A stretch of DNA of 64,000 nt from Arthrobacter caoxuetaonis (GCF_023921125.1 NZ_CP099466.1:310001-374000); one strand, 5' to 3'. Numbered from the stretch's first letter, positions 38,532-50,749 are shown. Notes: generated by a model not told the origin, from the letters alone. A program made the numbers and translations.

Positions 38532-38690
38532 TGTACTGAGACACCACGTTAGTTACACATGAATAGGGTGAAGACCTCTTGGGTTTGGCGGTTACCACGC
38601 ACAGCCGGACCCGAGAGGTCTTCATGTCCCACGGTAATGCCCGTCTGGCTCCGGCCGGACGAATGATCCTGGTCGCGGGGACATGATCCA
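38532..38690 (+). mobile_element. Remnant of the left end of an IS481-type element
   Basis: A short frame starting ATG 38624 reads MSHGNARLAPAGRMILVAGT and stops; this matches the N-terminus of IS481-family transposases (MSH.NA.LTP.GR). Upstream lies an inverted repeat of 15 bases (38570-38584 and 38609-38623, GAAGACCTCT-GGGT arms with one mismatch) and a terminal-like TGTACTGAGACACC. The rest of the element is missing, and the fragment abuts the stop of the DsbA-like gene. Confidence 0.65.
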
Positions 38691-38695
38691 GACAG

Positions 38696-39403
38696 CTAGC
38701 AGCCGCTGCCGTCCACGGCGCAGGCTCCGCCTTCGGAAACGACGGGCTGGAGCGGCTGGTGGCTTTCCGCCCACGCCTGGGTGAGCGCCTGGGAGAATAC
38801 CTCTTCCGGCTGTGCGCCGGAGATTCCATACTTCCGGTCCAGCACGAAGAAGGGCACACCGCTGACGCCGAGCGCACGGCCTTCGGCAATGTCTGCGTTG
38901 ACCGAATCTGTGTATTCGGTACCGGAAAGGACTTCCCGCACGGTGTCCGGATCCAGGCCGGCATCGGCGCCGATCCCGGCCAGTACGTCGTGGCTGGAAA
39001 TATCCTGGCCCTGCTCGAAGTGCGCCGCGAGGAGGGCTTCCTTCACCGCCGCTGCGGTCTGGGCCCCGCGCAGATCCCGGGCAAGATGGATGAGCCGGTG
39101 CGCGGTGAACGTATTGGCGACTTTCAGGTCGCCAAAGCGGTAGTCCAGGCCCACGCCGGCGGCCTGCTCAGTGACGTGCTGCAGCATCCCGGACACCTGC
39201 GCGGGATCCATTCCCTTGACCTTGCTCAGGTACTCGACCTCCGAGCCTTCGAATCGCTCCGGCAGGCTGGGGTCCAGCTGGTAGCTGCGCCAGCGGACTT
39301 CCACCTCCGGGGCATGCTCGAAGCGGGACAGGGCAGCTTCAAAGCGCCGCTTGCCAATGAAACACCAGGGACATCCGATATCGGACCAAATTTCTACCAG
39401 CAC
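38696..39403 (-). CDS. DsbA-family oxidoreductase (FrnE-like)
   Basis: About 235 residues. EIWSDIGCPWCFIGKRRFE carries the CPWC active site of the FrnE/DsbA-like group; the thioredoxin fold is interrupted by the usual helical insertion, and the C-terminal GVSGVPFFVLDRKYGISGAQP is conserved. Cytoplasmic, without a signal. GTG 39403 is preferred since a longer start at 39448 would fall in the terminator of the upstream gene. The tail adds an extra Cys pair (GGACAVDGSGC). Confidence 0.85.
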   Translation of the reverse strand: MLVEIWSDIGCPWCFIGKRRFEAALSRFEHAPEVEVRWRSYQLDPSLPERFEGSEVEYLSKVKGMDPAQVSGMLQHVTEQAAGVGLDYRFGDLKVANTFTAHRLIHLARDLRGAQTAAAVKEALLAAHFEQGQDISSHDVLAGIGADAGLDPDTVREVLSGTEYTDSVNADIAEGRALGVSGVPFFVLDRKYGISGAQPEEVFSQALTQAWAESHQPLQPVVSEGGACAVDGSGC

Positions 39404-39446
39404 ATTTCCGGCAACAACTGCGTCAAGGATTTCTATTCCCGGAACC

Positions 39447-39485
39447 AAAGGGTCAGCGGCGCCGGGACGGCACCGCTGACCCTTT
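39447..39485 (-). terminator. Terminator after the ThiD/PdxK gene
   Basis: Perfect 13-bp stem AAAGGGTCAGCGG / CCGCTGACCCTTT with a 13-base loop, beginning 13 bases past the kinase stop. On the minus strand it is closed by a short TTT run. Confidence 0.7.
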
Positions 39486-39498
39486 CGTTTCCGGGGAA

Positions 39499-40332
39499 TT
39501 AGAGGGCAGGGCCGCTGCCCGCGCCGCCCTGCCAGAGGGCATCAAACGGCGTGTTGGAAGAGACGCGGTTGCGGATGCCTTCGGTGACGAATGCCTTGGC
39601 CGTGCGGGCCGCCTCCAGGGGTGAGGCACCCTTGGCGAGCTCGGCAGTAATGGCGGCGGCAAGGGTGCAGCCGGCACCGCTGACAGCAACGTCGCCAACC
39701 TTCGGTGCGCGCAGCACCTCCATGGTCTGGCCGTCAAAGAAGACGTCGACGGCGTCGTCGCCTTCCAGCCGTACTCCGCCCTTGGCGAGGACGACGGCGC
39801 CGGAGGCCTCATGGATGCGGCGGGCGGCTTCCTTGAGGTCCTCGACGGACTCGATGGAGTCCATCCCGGAAAGGGACATGGACTCGAAATGGTTCGGGGT
39901 GACAAACGTAGCCAGCGGCAGGATCTGTGCCTTCAACGCCTGGTCGGTGTCCAGGGCGGCACCGGGTTCCTGGCCCTTGCAGATGAGGACGGGGTCCAGG
40001 ACGATGTTCTGCCACTCCTGGCTCTGCAGTGCCTTGGCGACGGTGTCGATGGTGGCCGGGGTGCCCAGCATGCCGATCTTGACGGTGCCGAGGTCGTAGG
40101 CCGTCTGGATCGCTTCGAGCTGGTCGGCGATGACCTGGGCATCAACCGGGACGAAGCGGTGGTTCCAGTTGTCCTTGGGGTCGAAGGAGACAATGCAGGT
40201 CAGGGCCGCAATCCCGTAGGTACCCAGTTCCTGGAAGGTCTTGAGGTCCGCCTGTGCGCCCGCTCCGCCGGTGGCTTCCGAGCCGGCGATGGTGAGCGTG
40301 ACGGAAGGTGCCGTTTGTGTGTTGAAAGACAT
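39499..40332 (-). CDS. ThiD/PdxK-family pyrimidine or pyridoxal kinase
   Basis: 277 residues, ribokinase-like fold. GSEATGGAGAQADLKTFQELGTYG is the substrate-binding start of ThiD proteins and VAVSGAGCTLAAAI the anion hole. The GAGC form is that of ThiD-type pyridoxine kinases. It phosphorylates hydroxymethylpyrimidine (thiamine) or pyridoxal/pyridoxine (B6 salvage); its isolation from thi genes slightly favours B6. Confidence 0.85.
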   Translation of the reverse strand: MSFNTQTAPSVTLTIAGSEATGGAGAQADLKTFQELGTYGIAALTCIVSFDPKDNWNHRFVPVDAQVIADQLEAIQTAYDLGTVKIGMLGTPATIDTVAKALQSQEWQNIVLDPVLICKGQEPGAALDTDQALKAQILPLATFVTPNHFESMSLSGMDSIESVEDLKEAARRIHEASGAVVLAKGGVRLEGDDAVDVFFDGQTMEVLRAPKVGDVAVSGAGCTLAAAITAELAKGASPLEAARTAKAFVTEGIRNRVSSNTPFDALWQGGAGSGPAL

Positions 40333-40426
40333 GGCTCCATCTTCTACCTAAAAAGGCGCGGCCCGCCACCTTAAGGCGCTGCTGCCGTCGACTGTGTCAG
40401 GCGGGCTGTGCACGGCACGAAGCGGT

Positions 40427-40906
40427 CTAGAAACGGACATCCATGAGGCGCCAGACGGCCAGCCTGCCCAGGGCCGAGGAGACGCCTATCGCCAGGGCCA
40501 TCAGCAAAGGCACACCAACCGCCCCGGCGATGAGGCCGATCACGAGCCACGCCAGCAGTGTGGGAACGAGGAAGAACGCCAGGACATGCAGCCACTGGTT
40601 TGGGACGCCGCGCAGGAGCAGTCCCAGCACGAGGCCCACCGGAGCGGCAGTGACGAGCCCGATTCCGGCTGCATAGAAGGCGGCAATGATGATGATCCAG
40701 AGGTAACCCCAGAAGTCCCGCGACGTTCCCCAGCCGATGCCTACGGTGGCCATCACCGCGACGAGCAGGCAGGCGATGGCATAGCCGGTCATGAACGCAG
40801 TGGGTCCGAAGGTGACGCGGGGTGCCGGGACAAGGCCTCCGGTACCGGAGGAGGGACTGCTGGCACGGGCCGGATCGACGTCGTCGTCGCCCGCAGTTTC
40901 AGTCAT
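40427..40906 (-). CDS. Hypothetical membrane protein under TetR control
   Basis: 159 residues: an acidic N-terminal 35 residues, then four or five hydrophobic helices (about 37-60, 67-95, 103-125, 128-150). ATG 40906 has AGGAG and overlaps the end of the TetR gene by eight bases, so the two are one transcript. Not recognised. Confidence 0.75.
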   Translation of the reverse strand: MTETAGDDDVDPARASSPSSGTGGLVPAPRVTFGPTAFMTGYAIACLLVAVMATVGIGWGTSRDFWGYLWIIIIAAFYAAGIGLVTAAPVGLVLGLLLRGVPNQWLHVLAFFLVPTLLAWLVIGLIAGAVGVPLLMALAIGVSSALGRLAVWRLMDVRF

Positions 40907-41606
40907 GGACTCTTGCTCCTCGCAGCAGCTTGACGACATCTTCCACGATATTCCGGACAACCGGTAGGCGGGAGAGGATCACCAGCTTTGCCACGAGGGG
41001 AGCGGTGTTGTTTACCAGGCGCCGCGAGCGGGCCTGGCCGGGGGAAGAATCGTAGACCCAGAAGAGCGTGAGCCCCATATGGACCAGCCAGAGCAGGTCC
41101 GGCAAATCGTCCCGGATGGCCAGCGGAGGCTGCGGCCGGGCTGCTTGGACGGCCTGGCGGTAAACGGCGATGGACTTGCCGCGGCCAACCTGTGCGGCGT
41201 CCTGGGGAAGGTCCGCCGCAGGATTGGATGAGGAGTGGACCGGATACCGGCTGGTCCGGGGCACCGGGAGCGCGGCGGTCTTGAGGAACTGGTGTCCAAG
41301 CGAGTGGTACGGGCCAAGGACATCGAGGTTGGCCTGCAGGATGACACGGAGGTGCTCGCCAAGGTTGTGCCCAGCGCGCAGCAGGGGAAGGGCGCGGGAA
41401 CGGTGCTCATCCTGCAGGGAGCGGTACAGCTCTCCGACCAGTGATTCCTTGGAGGGGAAGTAGTAGTACGCGTTTCCCACGGAGACGCCGGCCGCTTCCG
41501 CAATGCCGCGCATGGTGGTGCGTTCGTAGCCCTGCGTACGGAAGAGTGCGGTCGCTGTTTCAACCAGCCGTTGCCGGGTGGTTTCGCTCTTTGCCCCGGC
41601 GGCCAT
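40899..41606 (-). CDS. TetR-family transcriptional regulator
   Basis: 235 residues. The N-terminal helix-turn-helix is clear (RQRLVETATALFRTQGYERTTMRGIAEAAGVSVGNAYYYFPSKESL), with a ligand domain ending in a hydrophobic tail. A long palindrome 36 bases upstream is the probable auto-operator. It probably also controls the overlapping membrane-protein gene. Ligand unknown. Confidence 0.9.
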   Translation of the reverse strand: MAAGAKSETTRQRLVETATALFRTQGYERTTMRGIAEAAGVSVGNAYYYFPSKESLVGELYRSLQDEHRSRALPLLRAGHNLGEHLRVILQANLDVLGPYHSLGHQFLKTAALPVPRTSRYPVHSSSNPAADLPQDAAQVGRGKSIAVYRQAVQAARPQPPLAIRDDLPDLLWLVHMGLTLFWVYDSSPGQARSRRLVNNTAPLVAKLVILSRLPVVRNIVEDVVKLLRGARVHD

Positions 41607-41641
41607 TGAACTCCTGTTCCATCACTCTGCCGATCATTAGA

Positions 41642-41671
41642 CCACACTTTTGAACACGTTCAAAAGTGTGG
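41642..41671. promoter_or_regulatory. TetR operator palindrome
   Basis: Perfect 14-bp arms CCACACTTTTGAAC / GTTCAAAAGTGTGG around an AC centre, 36 bases upstream of the TetR start and about 160 upstream of the divergent transporter gene. TTGAAC-AC-GTTCAA is a typical TetR-type core. Confidence 0.75.
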
Positions 41672-41829
41672 CTGAGCGGCTGCAAACAAGGCAGTGCCGG
41701 GGAGAGGAGGAGTACAAGGCCGTACCGTGGCAGAATTGACGCTGGTCTTATGACCGCCCGGGACAGCGGGCAAGTGCTAATACAGCGGGGCGAAAGCCTT
41801 GGCGAACCACTAACCGAACGGGATTACCC

Positions 41830-44730
<2,901 letters not shown>

Positions 44731-44788
44731 GGCTGTTCCTTCGCGTTAGGACACTCGGACCAAAAGTATATAAAGACTTGGTAACGCC

Positions 44789-45328
44789 CTAGCGTCCCCA
44801 GCCCGCTGAGGCCAGGGCCTGGCGCAGCAGGTCTCCGCGCCCGCCGGCGAACTCTGAGTAGACGGCAGGGCTCAGGGCTTCTTCCGGAGTCAGCCAGGAC
44901 AGCTCCAGGGCGTCCTGGCGGGGATCACATTCGCCGGTCACCGGGATGAGGTACGCCAGCGCGACGGCGTGCTGGCGTTCGTCGGTCAGCCCGGTCTGGG
45001 AGGGGGAGGGGAAGTACTCGGCGACGGTGAACGGAACCAGGCTGGGCGGCAGCTGGGGCAGTGCCAGCGGTCCGAGGTCCTTCTCCAAATGCCGCAGCAG
45101 CGCCGCGCGGATGGTTTCGCGGTACATCACGCGCCCCGAAACGAAGGAGCGCACCATCCGGCCTTCCGGTGTGGCCTGGAGCAGCAGTCCCACTTCGGTG
45201 ACGTAGCCCAGCGGATCGCACCGGACCGGGACGGCCTCGACGTAGACCATCGGGAGCCGCTGCCGTGCTTCGTGCAGGTCCTCCTCCGAAAGCCAGCCGG
45301 GATACGGGTCAGGAGTGCGAACGTTCAT
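44789..45328 (-). CDS. NUDIX-like hydrolase family protein (DUF4916)
   Basis: 179 residues. It resembles the actinobacterial DUF4916 group within the NUDIX fold (YPGWLSEEDLHEARQRLPMVYVEAVPVR and SFVSGRVMYRETIRAALLRHLEKDLGP, by parts). The Nudix box is poorly conserved, so catalytic activity is uncertain. Confidence 0.75.
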   Translation of the reverse strand: MNVRTPDPYPGWLSEEDLHEARQRLPMVYVEAVPVRCDPLGYVTEVGLLLQATPEGRMVRSFVSGRVMYRETIRAALLRHLEKDLGPLALPQLPPSLVPFTVAEYFPSPSQTGLTDERQHAVALAYLIPVTGECDPRQDALELSWLTPEEALSPAVYSEFAGGRGDLLRQALASAGWGR

Positions 45329-45443
45329 AGGAGTGTTCTACCCCAAAGCGGGAGTACTAGTCATTTGACGCGCTCGGCTTCGGCCAAGGGCTGAATGGTC
45401 CCTGACCTTCCGGCTGCTAAACGCGGAGCCTACGCTTAAGCGC

Positions 45444-46037
45444 ATGAAGACAGAGCTGCCGGAACTGTTGCTTCCGGATGCTGCGGCGTGGCGGGAATGG
45501 CTGGAAGAACACCATCTCCTTTCGGCAGGGGTCTGGCTGGTCATAGGCAAGCGGGGCGGAAACGTCACGGCCCTGACCTATCAGAGCGCGCTCGACGAGG
45601 CGCTGTGCTTCGGCTGGATCGACGGGCAGGCGGCCCGCCGGGACGCCGAAAGCTACCGGCAGCGCTACACGCGGCGGGGGCCGAAGAGCATGTGGTCCCT
45701 GCGCAATGTGGGGCACATCGGGCGGCTCGAGGCAGCGGGACGGATGCACCCGGCCGGGCGCGACGCCGTGGAATCGGCGAAGGCAGACGGGCGCTGGGAT
45801 GCAGCCTATGCCGGCCCCGCCAGCATGGAGATTCCCGCAGATCTCCTGGAAGCCATCGCCCAAGACGCGCAGGCGCAGGCCATGTTTGACGTCCTTTCCT
45901 CCCAGAACCGGTTTGCGCTGGGCTACCGGCTGGGCATGCTCAAGACCCGCGAAGCGCGGGAACGCAACATCGCCCGTTTTGTGCAGATGCTGGGCCGCCG
46001 TGAAACGTTCTATCCGCAGAAGCAGTTTCCCGACTAG
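45444..46037 (+). CDS. YdeI/OmpD-associated family protein
   Basis: 197 residues with the family pattern EWLEEHHLLSAGVWLVIGKRG and SALDEALCFGWIDGQ, then RRGPKSMWSLRN. Members are small cytoplasmic proteins of unknown biochemical role, some linked to envelope stress or peptide resistance. ATG 45444; the next gene follows after nine bases, suggesting an operon. Confidence 0.82.
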   Translation: MKTELPELLLPDAAAWREWLEEHHLLSAGVWLVIGKRGGNVTALTYQSALDEALCFGWIDGQAARRDAESYRQRYTRRGPKSMWSLRNVGHIGRLEAAGRMHPAGRDAVESAKADGRWDAAYAGPASMEIPADLLEAIAQDAQAQAMFDVLSSQNRFALGYRLGMLKTREARERNIARFVQMLGRRETFYPQKQFPD

Positions 46038-46046
46038 GAGTCCACC

Positions 46047-46922
46047 ATGTGCCGGCTATTTGGAATGCATGCAGGCCTTTCCCCGGTGACGGCAACTTTC
46101 TGGCTGCTTACTGCCCCGGACAGCCTGGCTGAGCAGAGCCGCCGGATGGCCGACGGCTTTGGGATCGGGGTGTTCCAAGGGAAAAAGCCCGTGGTGGACA
46201 AGGCGCCCATCGCAGCCTACGAGGATGCGGCCTATGCGTCGGCAGCCCGCACGCTTAAAGCCGAAACGTTCGTAGCGCATGTCCGCTACGCCAGCACGGG
46301 AGGAGCCGCGCTGGTCAACACGCACCCCTTCCTGCAGGACAACCGGCTGCTGGCGCACAACGGAGTGGTTCAGGACCTCGGCGCACTGGATGACCGGCTC
46401 CGCCAGCTTGAGGTGATGGACCTCGTGCAGGGCCAGACTGACAGCGAACGGGTCTTCGCCCTGATCACCGGGATCGCCCGGGAGAACGGCGGAGACATGG
46501 GCCAGGCGATTGCCAGGGCCCTGACGTGGATTGCGGAGAACCTGCACTTGTACGCCGTGAACCTGGTCATCACCACGCCGGAGGAACTGTATGCGGTGCG
46601 GTATCCGGATACCCACCCCTTGTACGTGCTGCAGGAAAGCGGAGATGGCCCGCACGAGGCCAAGCGTTCGTCACGGATCAGCGTGAAGAGCGACGAGTTG
46701 GAGCAGGAAAACAGGCCCTCGGTCATGATCGCGACGGAGCGGATGGATAAGAACCCGAACTGGCGGTTGATGGACTCCGGAGAGGTGCTGAGGGTCGGCC
46801 GGAACCTCGCGGTCGAGCGCTCGTTCCCGCTCCCTGATCACCCCCGGCACCTGCTGAAGCTCGCAGACCTGGACCCGGTTGCCGCCGCTTCCCAGCACCC
46901 CCGGAAAGCAGGCAGGCCTTAG
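46047..46922 (+). CDS. Class II glutamine amidotransferase (YafJ-like)
   Basis: 291 residues. The N-terminal nucleophile Cys 2 (MCRLFGMHAG) would be exposed after Met removal. HVRYASTGG and LLAHNGVV are the glutaminase strands. No partner synthase domain is fused. Preceded by AGGAG. Acceptor substrate unknown; it ends convergently with the GH76 gene. Confidence 0.85.
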   Translation: MCRLFGMHAGLSPVTATFWLLTAPDSLAEQSRRMADGFGIGVFQGKKPVVDKAPIAAYEDAAYASAARTLKAETFVAHVRYASTGGAALVNTHPFLQDNRLLAHNGVVQDLGALDDRLRQLEVMDLVQGQTDSERVFALITGIARENGGDMGQAIARALTWIAENLHLYAVNLVITTPEELYAVRYPDTHPLYVLQESGDGPHEAKRSSRISVKSDELEQENRPSVMIATERMDKNPNWRLMDSGEVLRVGRNLAVERSFPLPDHPRHLLKLADLDPVAAASQHPRKAGRP

Positions 46923-48046
46923 CTTTCTTCCCGAACTCCCCGGACCGCTTCCACGCGCACCACACGGACGGCGGCCTCCATGACCATCCAGGCCTGCAGC
47001 TGCGTGGAAAGTTCGACGGCGCCCCCCGGGGGATAGCTTTCATCAGCGGATTTGCGCGGATCAGGCGAAAAAACGGGCAGCCCGTTGCGGGTGGCACGGC
47101 CCTGCCACAGCCGCTCCGCCAACGTGGTGACTAGGCTGCCCGCGAGCTGCCGTGCCGATTCATCCAGCGTCGGCGCCGCCGCTGCCTCTGCGAGATACCG
47201 GCAGAGGATTCCCGTGAAGAGTCCGCCGTCCCCGCTGTTGTGGGTGCGCAGTACCGGGCCGCCGCCGTCGTCCTGGGCCAGATGCGCCGCAGTCCCACGG
47301 ACCAGGTCCGCCGCCCGCTCCAGGTTCGCGGCCCCGCCCAGTTCCAGCAGTGCACCGAGAACGGGACCCTGGTTGTAGGTATACAAGGCAGTTTCGACGC
47401 TCACCTGCCCGCCGGAACGCCGGACGCCGTCGAAATAGAGCCCGGTGTCCTGGTCCAGCAGGGTCTTGCCCAGCCAGTCGATGAGGTTCTGGGCGCGTTC
47501 CCGGTCTCCGCTGCGCGCAAAGTACAGTGCCGCCGGAGCCGTTGCGGGAGTGTTCTTGAAGTTGCGGCTGCGGTTCCAATAAAGACCGCCGCCGAATTCC
47601 GGTGTGTGCGCAGACCGCAGCGCCGAGCCGAGGGTGTCCCGGAGCCGCTGGTGGCGCGGCTTGGGCCCGCGCGGGGGACCGGGCAGGGAATCCAGACGCA
47701 GGGCAGCGAGCACCAGCCAGGCCATGTCGTCATAGAAGTGGTTGGTCCAGCGGCCGTAGTTGCGCAGGCGGATGGTGCGGACCAAGGTGTCCGCCAGGTC
47801 AATCGGGTCCATATCGGCCAGCCGGGTGCGGTTGCGCAGGCCGGTATCCACCAGGAGATCGGCATAGTGCGCCTGCCACCAGTAATGCCACGGTGATGAT
47901 CCGCGCGGCAGCGGCTGGGGTGCGCGGACGGCGGCAAGATGCGTGCCGGGAATGCCGAACAGCCTGCCGCCAAACGCAGTGGTCACCATGTGGGCTGCCG
48001 TGTCGGCTCTCAGCTCCGCGGACCGGAGCATGTGTGGGGATGGCAT
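46919..48046 (-). CDS. Glycoside hydrolase family 76-like protein
   Basis: 375 residues, alpha/alpha barrel. The adjacent acidic pair in NHFYDDMAWLVLA matches the catalytic Asp-Asp of GH76 alpha-1,6-mannanases, and TYNQGPVLGALLEL and GDGGLFTGIL are also typical. No signal peptide, so it may act on an intracellular or short glycan. ATG 48046 gives MPSPHMLRSAEL; ATG 48031 is also possible. Confidence 0.82.
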   Translation of the reverse strand: MPSPHMLRSAELRADTAAHMVTTAFGGRLFGIPGTHLAAVRAPQPLPRGSSPWHYWWQAHYADLLVDTGLRNRTRLADMDPIDLADTLVRTIRLRNYGRWTNHFYDDMAWLVLAALRLDSLPGPPRGPKPRHQRLRDTLGSALRSAHTPEFGGGLYWNRSRNFKNTPATAPAALYFARSGDRERAQNLIDWLGKTLLDQDTGLYFDGVRRSGGQVSVETALYTYNQGPVLGALLELGGAANLERAADLVRGTAAHLAQDDGGGPVLRTHNSGDGGLFTGILCRYLAEAAAAPTLDESARQLAGSLVTTLAERLWQGRATRNGLPVFSPDPRKSADESYPPGGAVELSTQLQAWMVMEAAVRVVRVEAVRGVREES

Positions 48047-48189
48047 GCGAACCACCCTAGACCCGGCGCGGACGCACGGACACCGTGCCGGGACATCCGA
48101 TCCCCACGCGCCGGGATGCGGTGTGCCCCCGGTCACAGTAGGCTCAGTGGACCGCGTACAGACCCGCCCCCACCATCCCAGGAGGACAA

Positions 48190-48966
48190 ATGCAGTTATC
48201 CGGCGCTTCGGCCCTAGTCACAGGAGCAGCTTCGGGGTTGGGGCGGGCCACTGCACGCCGGTTGCTCGACGCCGGTGCCGAGGTGGTCCTGGTGGACCTG
48301 CCGCAGTCCGGCGGGCTGGCGTACGCCGGCGAGCTGGGGGACAACGCACATTTCGTGCCCGGTGATGTCACGGACCCGGAGCAGATGCAGGGCGCCGTCG
48401 AGGCCGCCATGGCCGCTGCGCCGCTGCGCGTGGCAGTGAACTGCGCCGGCATCGGCACCCCGGGCAAGGTCCTGGGCCGGAACGGGGTGCTGCCCCTGGA
48501 GGATTTCACCCGGGTCATCCAGGTCAACCTGGTCGGCACCTTCAATGTCACCCGGCTGGCCGCTGCCGCCATGGCGGAAACAGAACCGGTGACGGACGAC
48601 GGCGGGACAGCCGAGCGCGGCGTCATCGTCAACACGGCGTCGGTGGCGGCCTTCGACGGGCAGATCGGCCAGCCGGCCTACTCCGCGTCCAAGGGCGGAG
48701 TTGCTGCCATGACCCTGCCGCTGGCCCGGGAGCTGGCCCGGCACCTGGTCCGTGTGGTGACAATCGCGCCGGGGATCTTTGAAACACCCATGGTGGCGGG
48801 CCTGCCGCAGGACGCGCAGGACTCGCTCGCCGCGCAGATCCCGCATCCCTCGCGCCTGGGGCGGCCGGATGAGTACGCCTCGCTGGTGGAACACATCATC
48901 GGCAATTCGATGCTGAACGGGGAAACCATCCGCCTGGACGGGGCCATCCGGATGGGACCGAAGTAG
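48190..48966 (+). CDS. SDR, 3-hydroxyacyl-CoA dehydrogenase type 2-like
   Basis: 258 residues. NAD-binding [13 protein letters not shown] and catalytic YSASK are complete. [23 protein letters not shown] and [14 protein letters not shown] segments resemble the HSD10/3-hydroxy-2-methylbutyryl-CoA dehydrogenase group. AGGAGG precedes ATG. It is followed after three bases by an acyl-CoA dehydrogenase, so the pair probably serves beta-oxidation or isoleucine breakdown. Confidence 0.87.
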   Translation: MQLSGASALVTGAASGLGRATARRLLDAGAEVVLVDLPQSGGLAYAGELGDNAHFVPGDVTDPEQMQGAVEAAMAAAPLRVAVNCAGIGTPGKVLGRNGVLPLEDFTRVIQVNLVGTFNVTRLAAAAMAETEPVTDDGGTAERGVIVNTASVAAFDGQIGQPAYSASKGGVAAMTLPLARELARHLVRVVTIAPGIFETPMVAGLPQDAQDSLAAQIPHPSRLGRPDEYASLVEHIIGNSMLNGETIRLDGAIRMGPK

Positions 48967-48969
48967 GGC

Positions 48970-50160
48970 GTGCAGATGCTCCCCGACGCTGACTTTCTCC
49001 AGTTCGAACACCTGCTCAGCGACGCGGAAGCCGCCAAACTGGCTGAACTGCGCGCCTTCCTGGCGGCCGAGGTCACCCCTCACGCCACACGGTGGTGGAA
49101 TGAAGCGCACTTCCCGGTTGAGCTGCTGCCCGGGCTCGCCTCGCTGGGACTTTCCACCCCGGTCCAGCGCGGCTACAGTCCGCTCTTCGCCGGCCTGGTG
49201 ATTGCCGAGATGACACGCGCCGATACGTCCATCGCCACCTTCTTCATGGTGCACCACGACCTGTTTGTGGAAGGCCTGCACGCCTTCGGATCCGAGGAGC
49301 AGCGCTCGCGGCTCCTCGCGGATGCGCAGGCCCTGAAGATCACCGGGGCTTTCGCACTGACGGAACCGGACCACGGCTCCGACGTCGCCGGCGGCATGGC
49401 CACCACGGCGGTGCGCGACGGCGGCACCTGGGTCCTGAACGGGACCAAGCGCTGGATCGGCAACGGCACGTTCTGCGACTGGATGCTGCTCTGGGCCAGG
49501 GAACCGGCAACCGGGGAGGTGCGGGGGTTCCTGCTGGATGCCTCCCTGCCGGGAATCAAGCGCAGCCGCATCGAGAACAAGACGGCCCTGCGCACCGTGC
49601 AGAATGCGGACATCGAGCTCACCGAGGTCCGGGTCGCCGAAGAGGACCGGCTCGCCGGGATCGACAGTTTCGATGACACCAAGCACCTGCTGCGCGGCTC
49701 ACGGATCATGGTGGGGTGGCAGGCCGTAGGGCAGCAGCTGGCGGCGTTCGACGTCGCCCGTGCCTACGCCGTCGAACGCCTGCAGTTTGGCCGGCCGCTC
49801 GCGGGATTCCAGCTGGTGCAGGAACAGCTGGTGCGGATGCTGGGCAACACCGTGGCCTCAACCGGGATGCTGGCCAGGGTCAGCGACCTGGAACAGGGCG
49901 GCTACGGCGGACTCTCCGGGAGTGGATACACCCGCGGGGATATGGCGCGCGCGGCACTGGCCAAGTCCTATGCGAGCAGGCTGATGCGGGAAACCGTCTC
50001 CCTGGGCCGGGGGCTGCTGGGCGGGAACGGGATCGTCACCGACTACCGGATGGCCAAGATCTTCGCCGACGCCGAGGCCATCTATACCTACGAGGGTTCC
50101 TACGAGATCAACACCCTGATCACCGGACGTGAGATCACCGGAGTCTCGGCGCTGCGCTAA
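48970..50160 (+). CDS. Acyl-CoA dehydrogenase
   Basis: 396 residues. FAD/substrate motifs GAFALTEPDHGSDVAGG and NGTKRWIGNGTFCDWMLLW, with the C-terminal helical domain carrying YEGSYEINTLITGREITG, where Glu in the YEG position is the catalytic base of the glutaryl/short-chain type. GTG 48970 or ATG 48976 start, three to nine bases after the SDR stop. Together they would oxidise an acyl-CoA in two steps. Confidence 0.9.
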   Translation: MQMLPDADFLQFEHLLSDAEAAKLAELRAFLAAEVTPHATRWWNEAHFPVELLPGLASLGLSTPVQRGYSPLFAGLVIAEMTRADTSIATFFMVHHDLFVEGLHAFGSEEQRSRLLADAQALKITGAFALTEPDHGSDVAGGMATTAVRDGGTWVLNGTKRWIGNGTFCDWMLLWAREPATGEVRGFLLDASLPGIKRSRIENKTALRTVQNADIELTEVRVAEEDRLAGIDSFDDTKHLLRGSRIMVGWQAVGQQLAAFDVARAYAVERLQFGRPLAGFQLVQEQLVRMLGNTVASTGMLARVSDLEQGGYGGLSGSGYTRGDMARAALAKSYASRLMRETVSLGRGLLGGNGIVTDYRMAKIFADAEAIYTYEGSYEINTLITGREITGVSALR

Positions 50161-50166
50161 GGGCCG

Positions 50167-50193
50167 CCGGGTGCGGCCAAGTGGTGCACCCGG
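50167..50193. terminator. Hairpin after the acyl-CoA dehydrogenase gene
   Basis: 8-bp stem CCGGGTGC / GCACCCGG with an 11-base loop, seven bases past the stop. No T tract follows, so confidence is moderate. Confidence 0.45.
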
Positions 50194-50252
50194 TCAGTAA
50201 TCAGTAGGCTTAGTTTTGAGGTGCACGTTCCGATCGAAAGGTGAAGCTGCAG

Positions 50253-50699
50253 ATGACTGAACAGAACCCGGACCACAGCGACAACCCTGCCCTGGCCGAT
50301 GATCTGGCTGAGGTGGTAACACCTGATGAGCTGAGCGTCGTATCCGGCGAGGAGCTCCTGGACGAAGACGAGCTCATGGACGCGGAGGACCTGACCTATC
50401 CAGGTGCTGCCGAAGACAACCCCGATGCCTGGCAGGATGACCCCCTGGTCAACGAGGAACCGCTGGCGGGCCAGCCCGGCGAAATGTCGGACCAGACGCT
50501 GCGCGACGAGACGCGCGAAGAGCGCTACGAAGAGGGTGACTCGCAGGTTCCGCCCGAAGAACCGACCATTGGCGAGGCAGCCCGCGACGTTGACTTCGGA
50601 GACCCGACCGCAGATCCCCTGGATGACGGCAGCGACGATCCGGCCCATGCCGGCGGCGACCCGCTCTCCTCCTTCAATCCCGATGACGAGGCCCTCTAA
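50253..50699 (+). CDS. Highly acidic hypothetical protein
   Basis: 148 residues with roughly a third Asp/Glu and few basic residues; low complexity, probably disordered (EELLDEDELMDAEDL). ATG 50253 follows AAGGTGAAG at good spacing. Similar acidic proteins occur widely in actinobacteria without known function. Confidence 0.75.
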   Translation: MTEQNPDHSDNPALADDLAEVVTPDELSVVSGEELLDEDELMDAEDLTYPGAAEDNPDAWQDDPLVNEEPLAGQPGEMSDQTLRDETREERYEEGDSQVPPEEPTIGEAARDVDFGDPTADPLDDGSDDPAHAGGDPLSSFNPDDEAL

Positions 50700-50749
50700 G
50701 GGCGGGCACGCGGCAAAGCCCTCCCGCCGCACCCGGCTAACGTTGGAGG

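Noticed and set aside
39404..39448. TTG start extending the DsbA-like protein
   Set aside because: It lies inside the strong terminator hairpin of the kinase gene and adds non-conserved residues.
41751..41829. Possible preQ1 riboswitch before the queuosine-precursor transporter
   Set aside because: There is a 5-bp hairpin (GCCCG-N6-CGGGC, 41756-41771), but I cannot build the pseudoknot or find the conserved loop and A-rich tail of preQ1 classes. A covariance-model search would decide.
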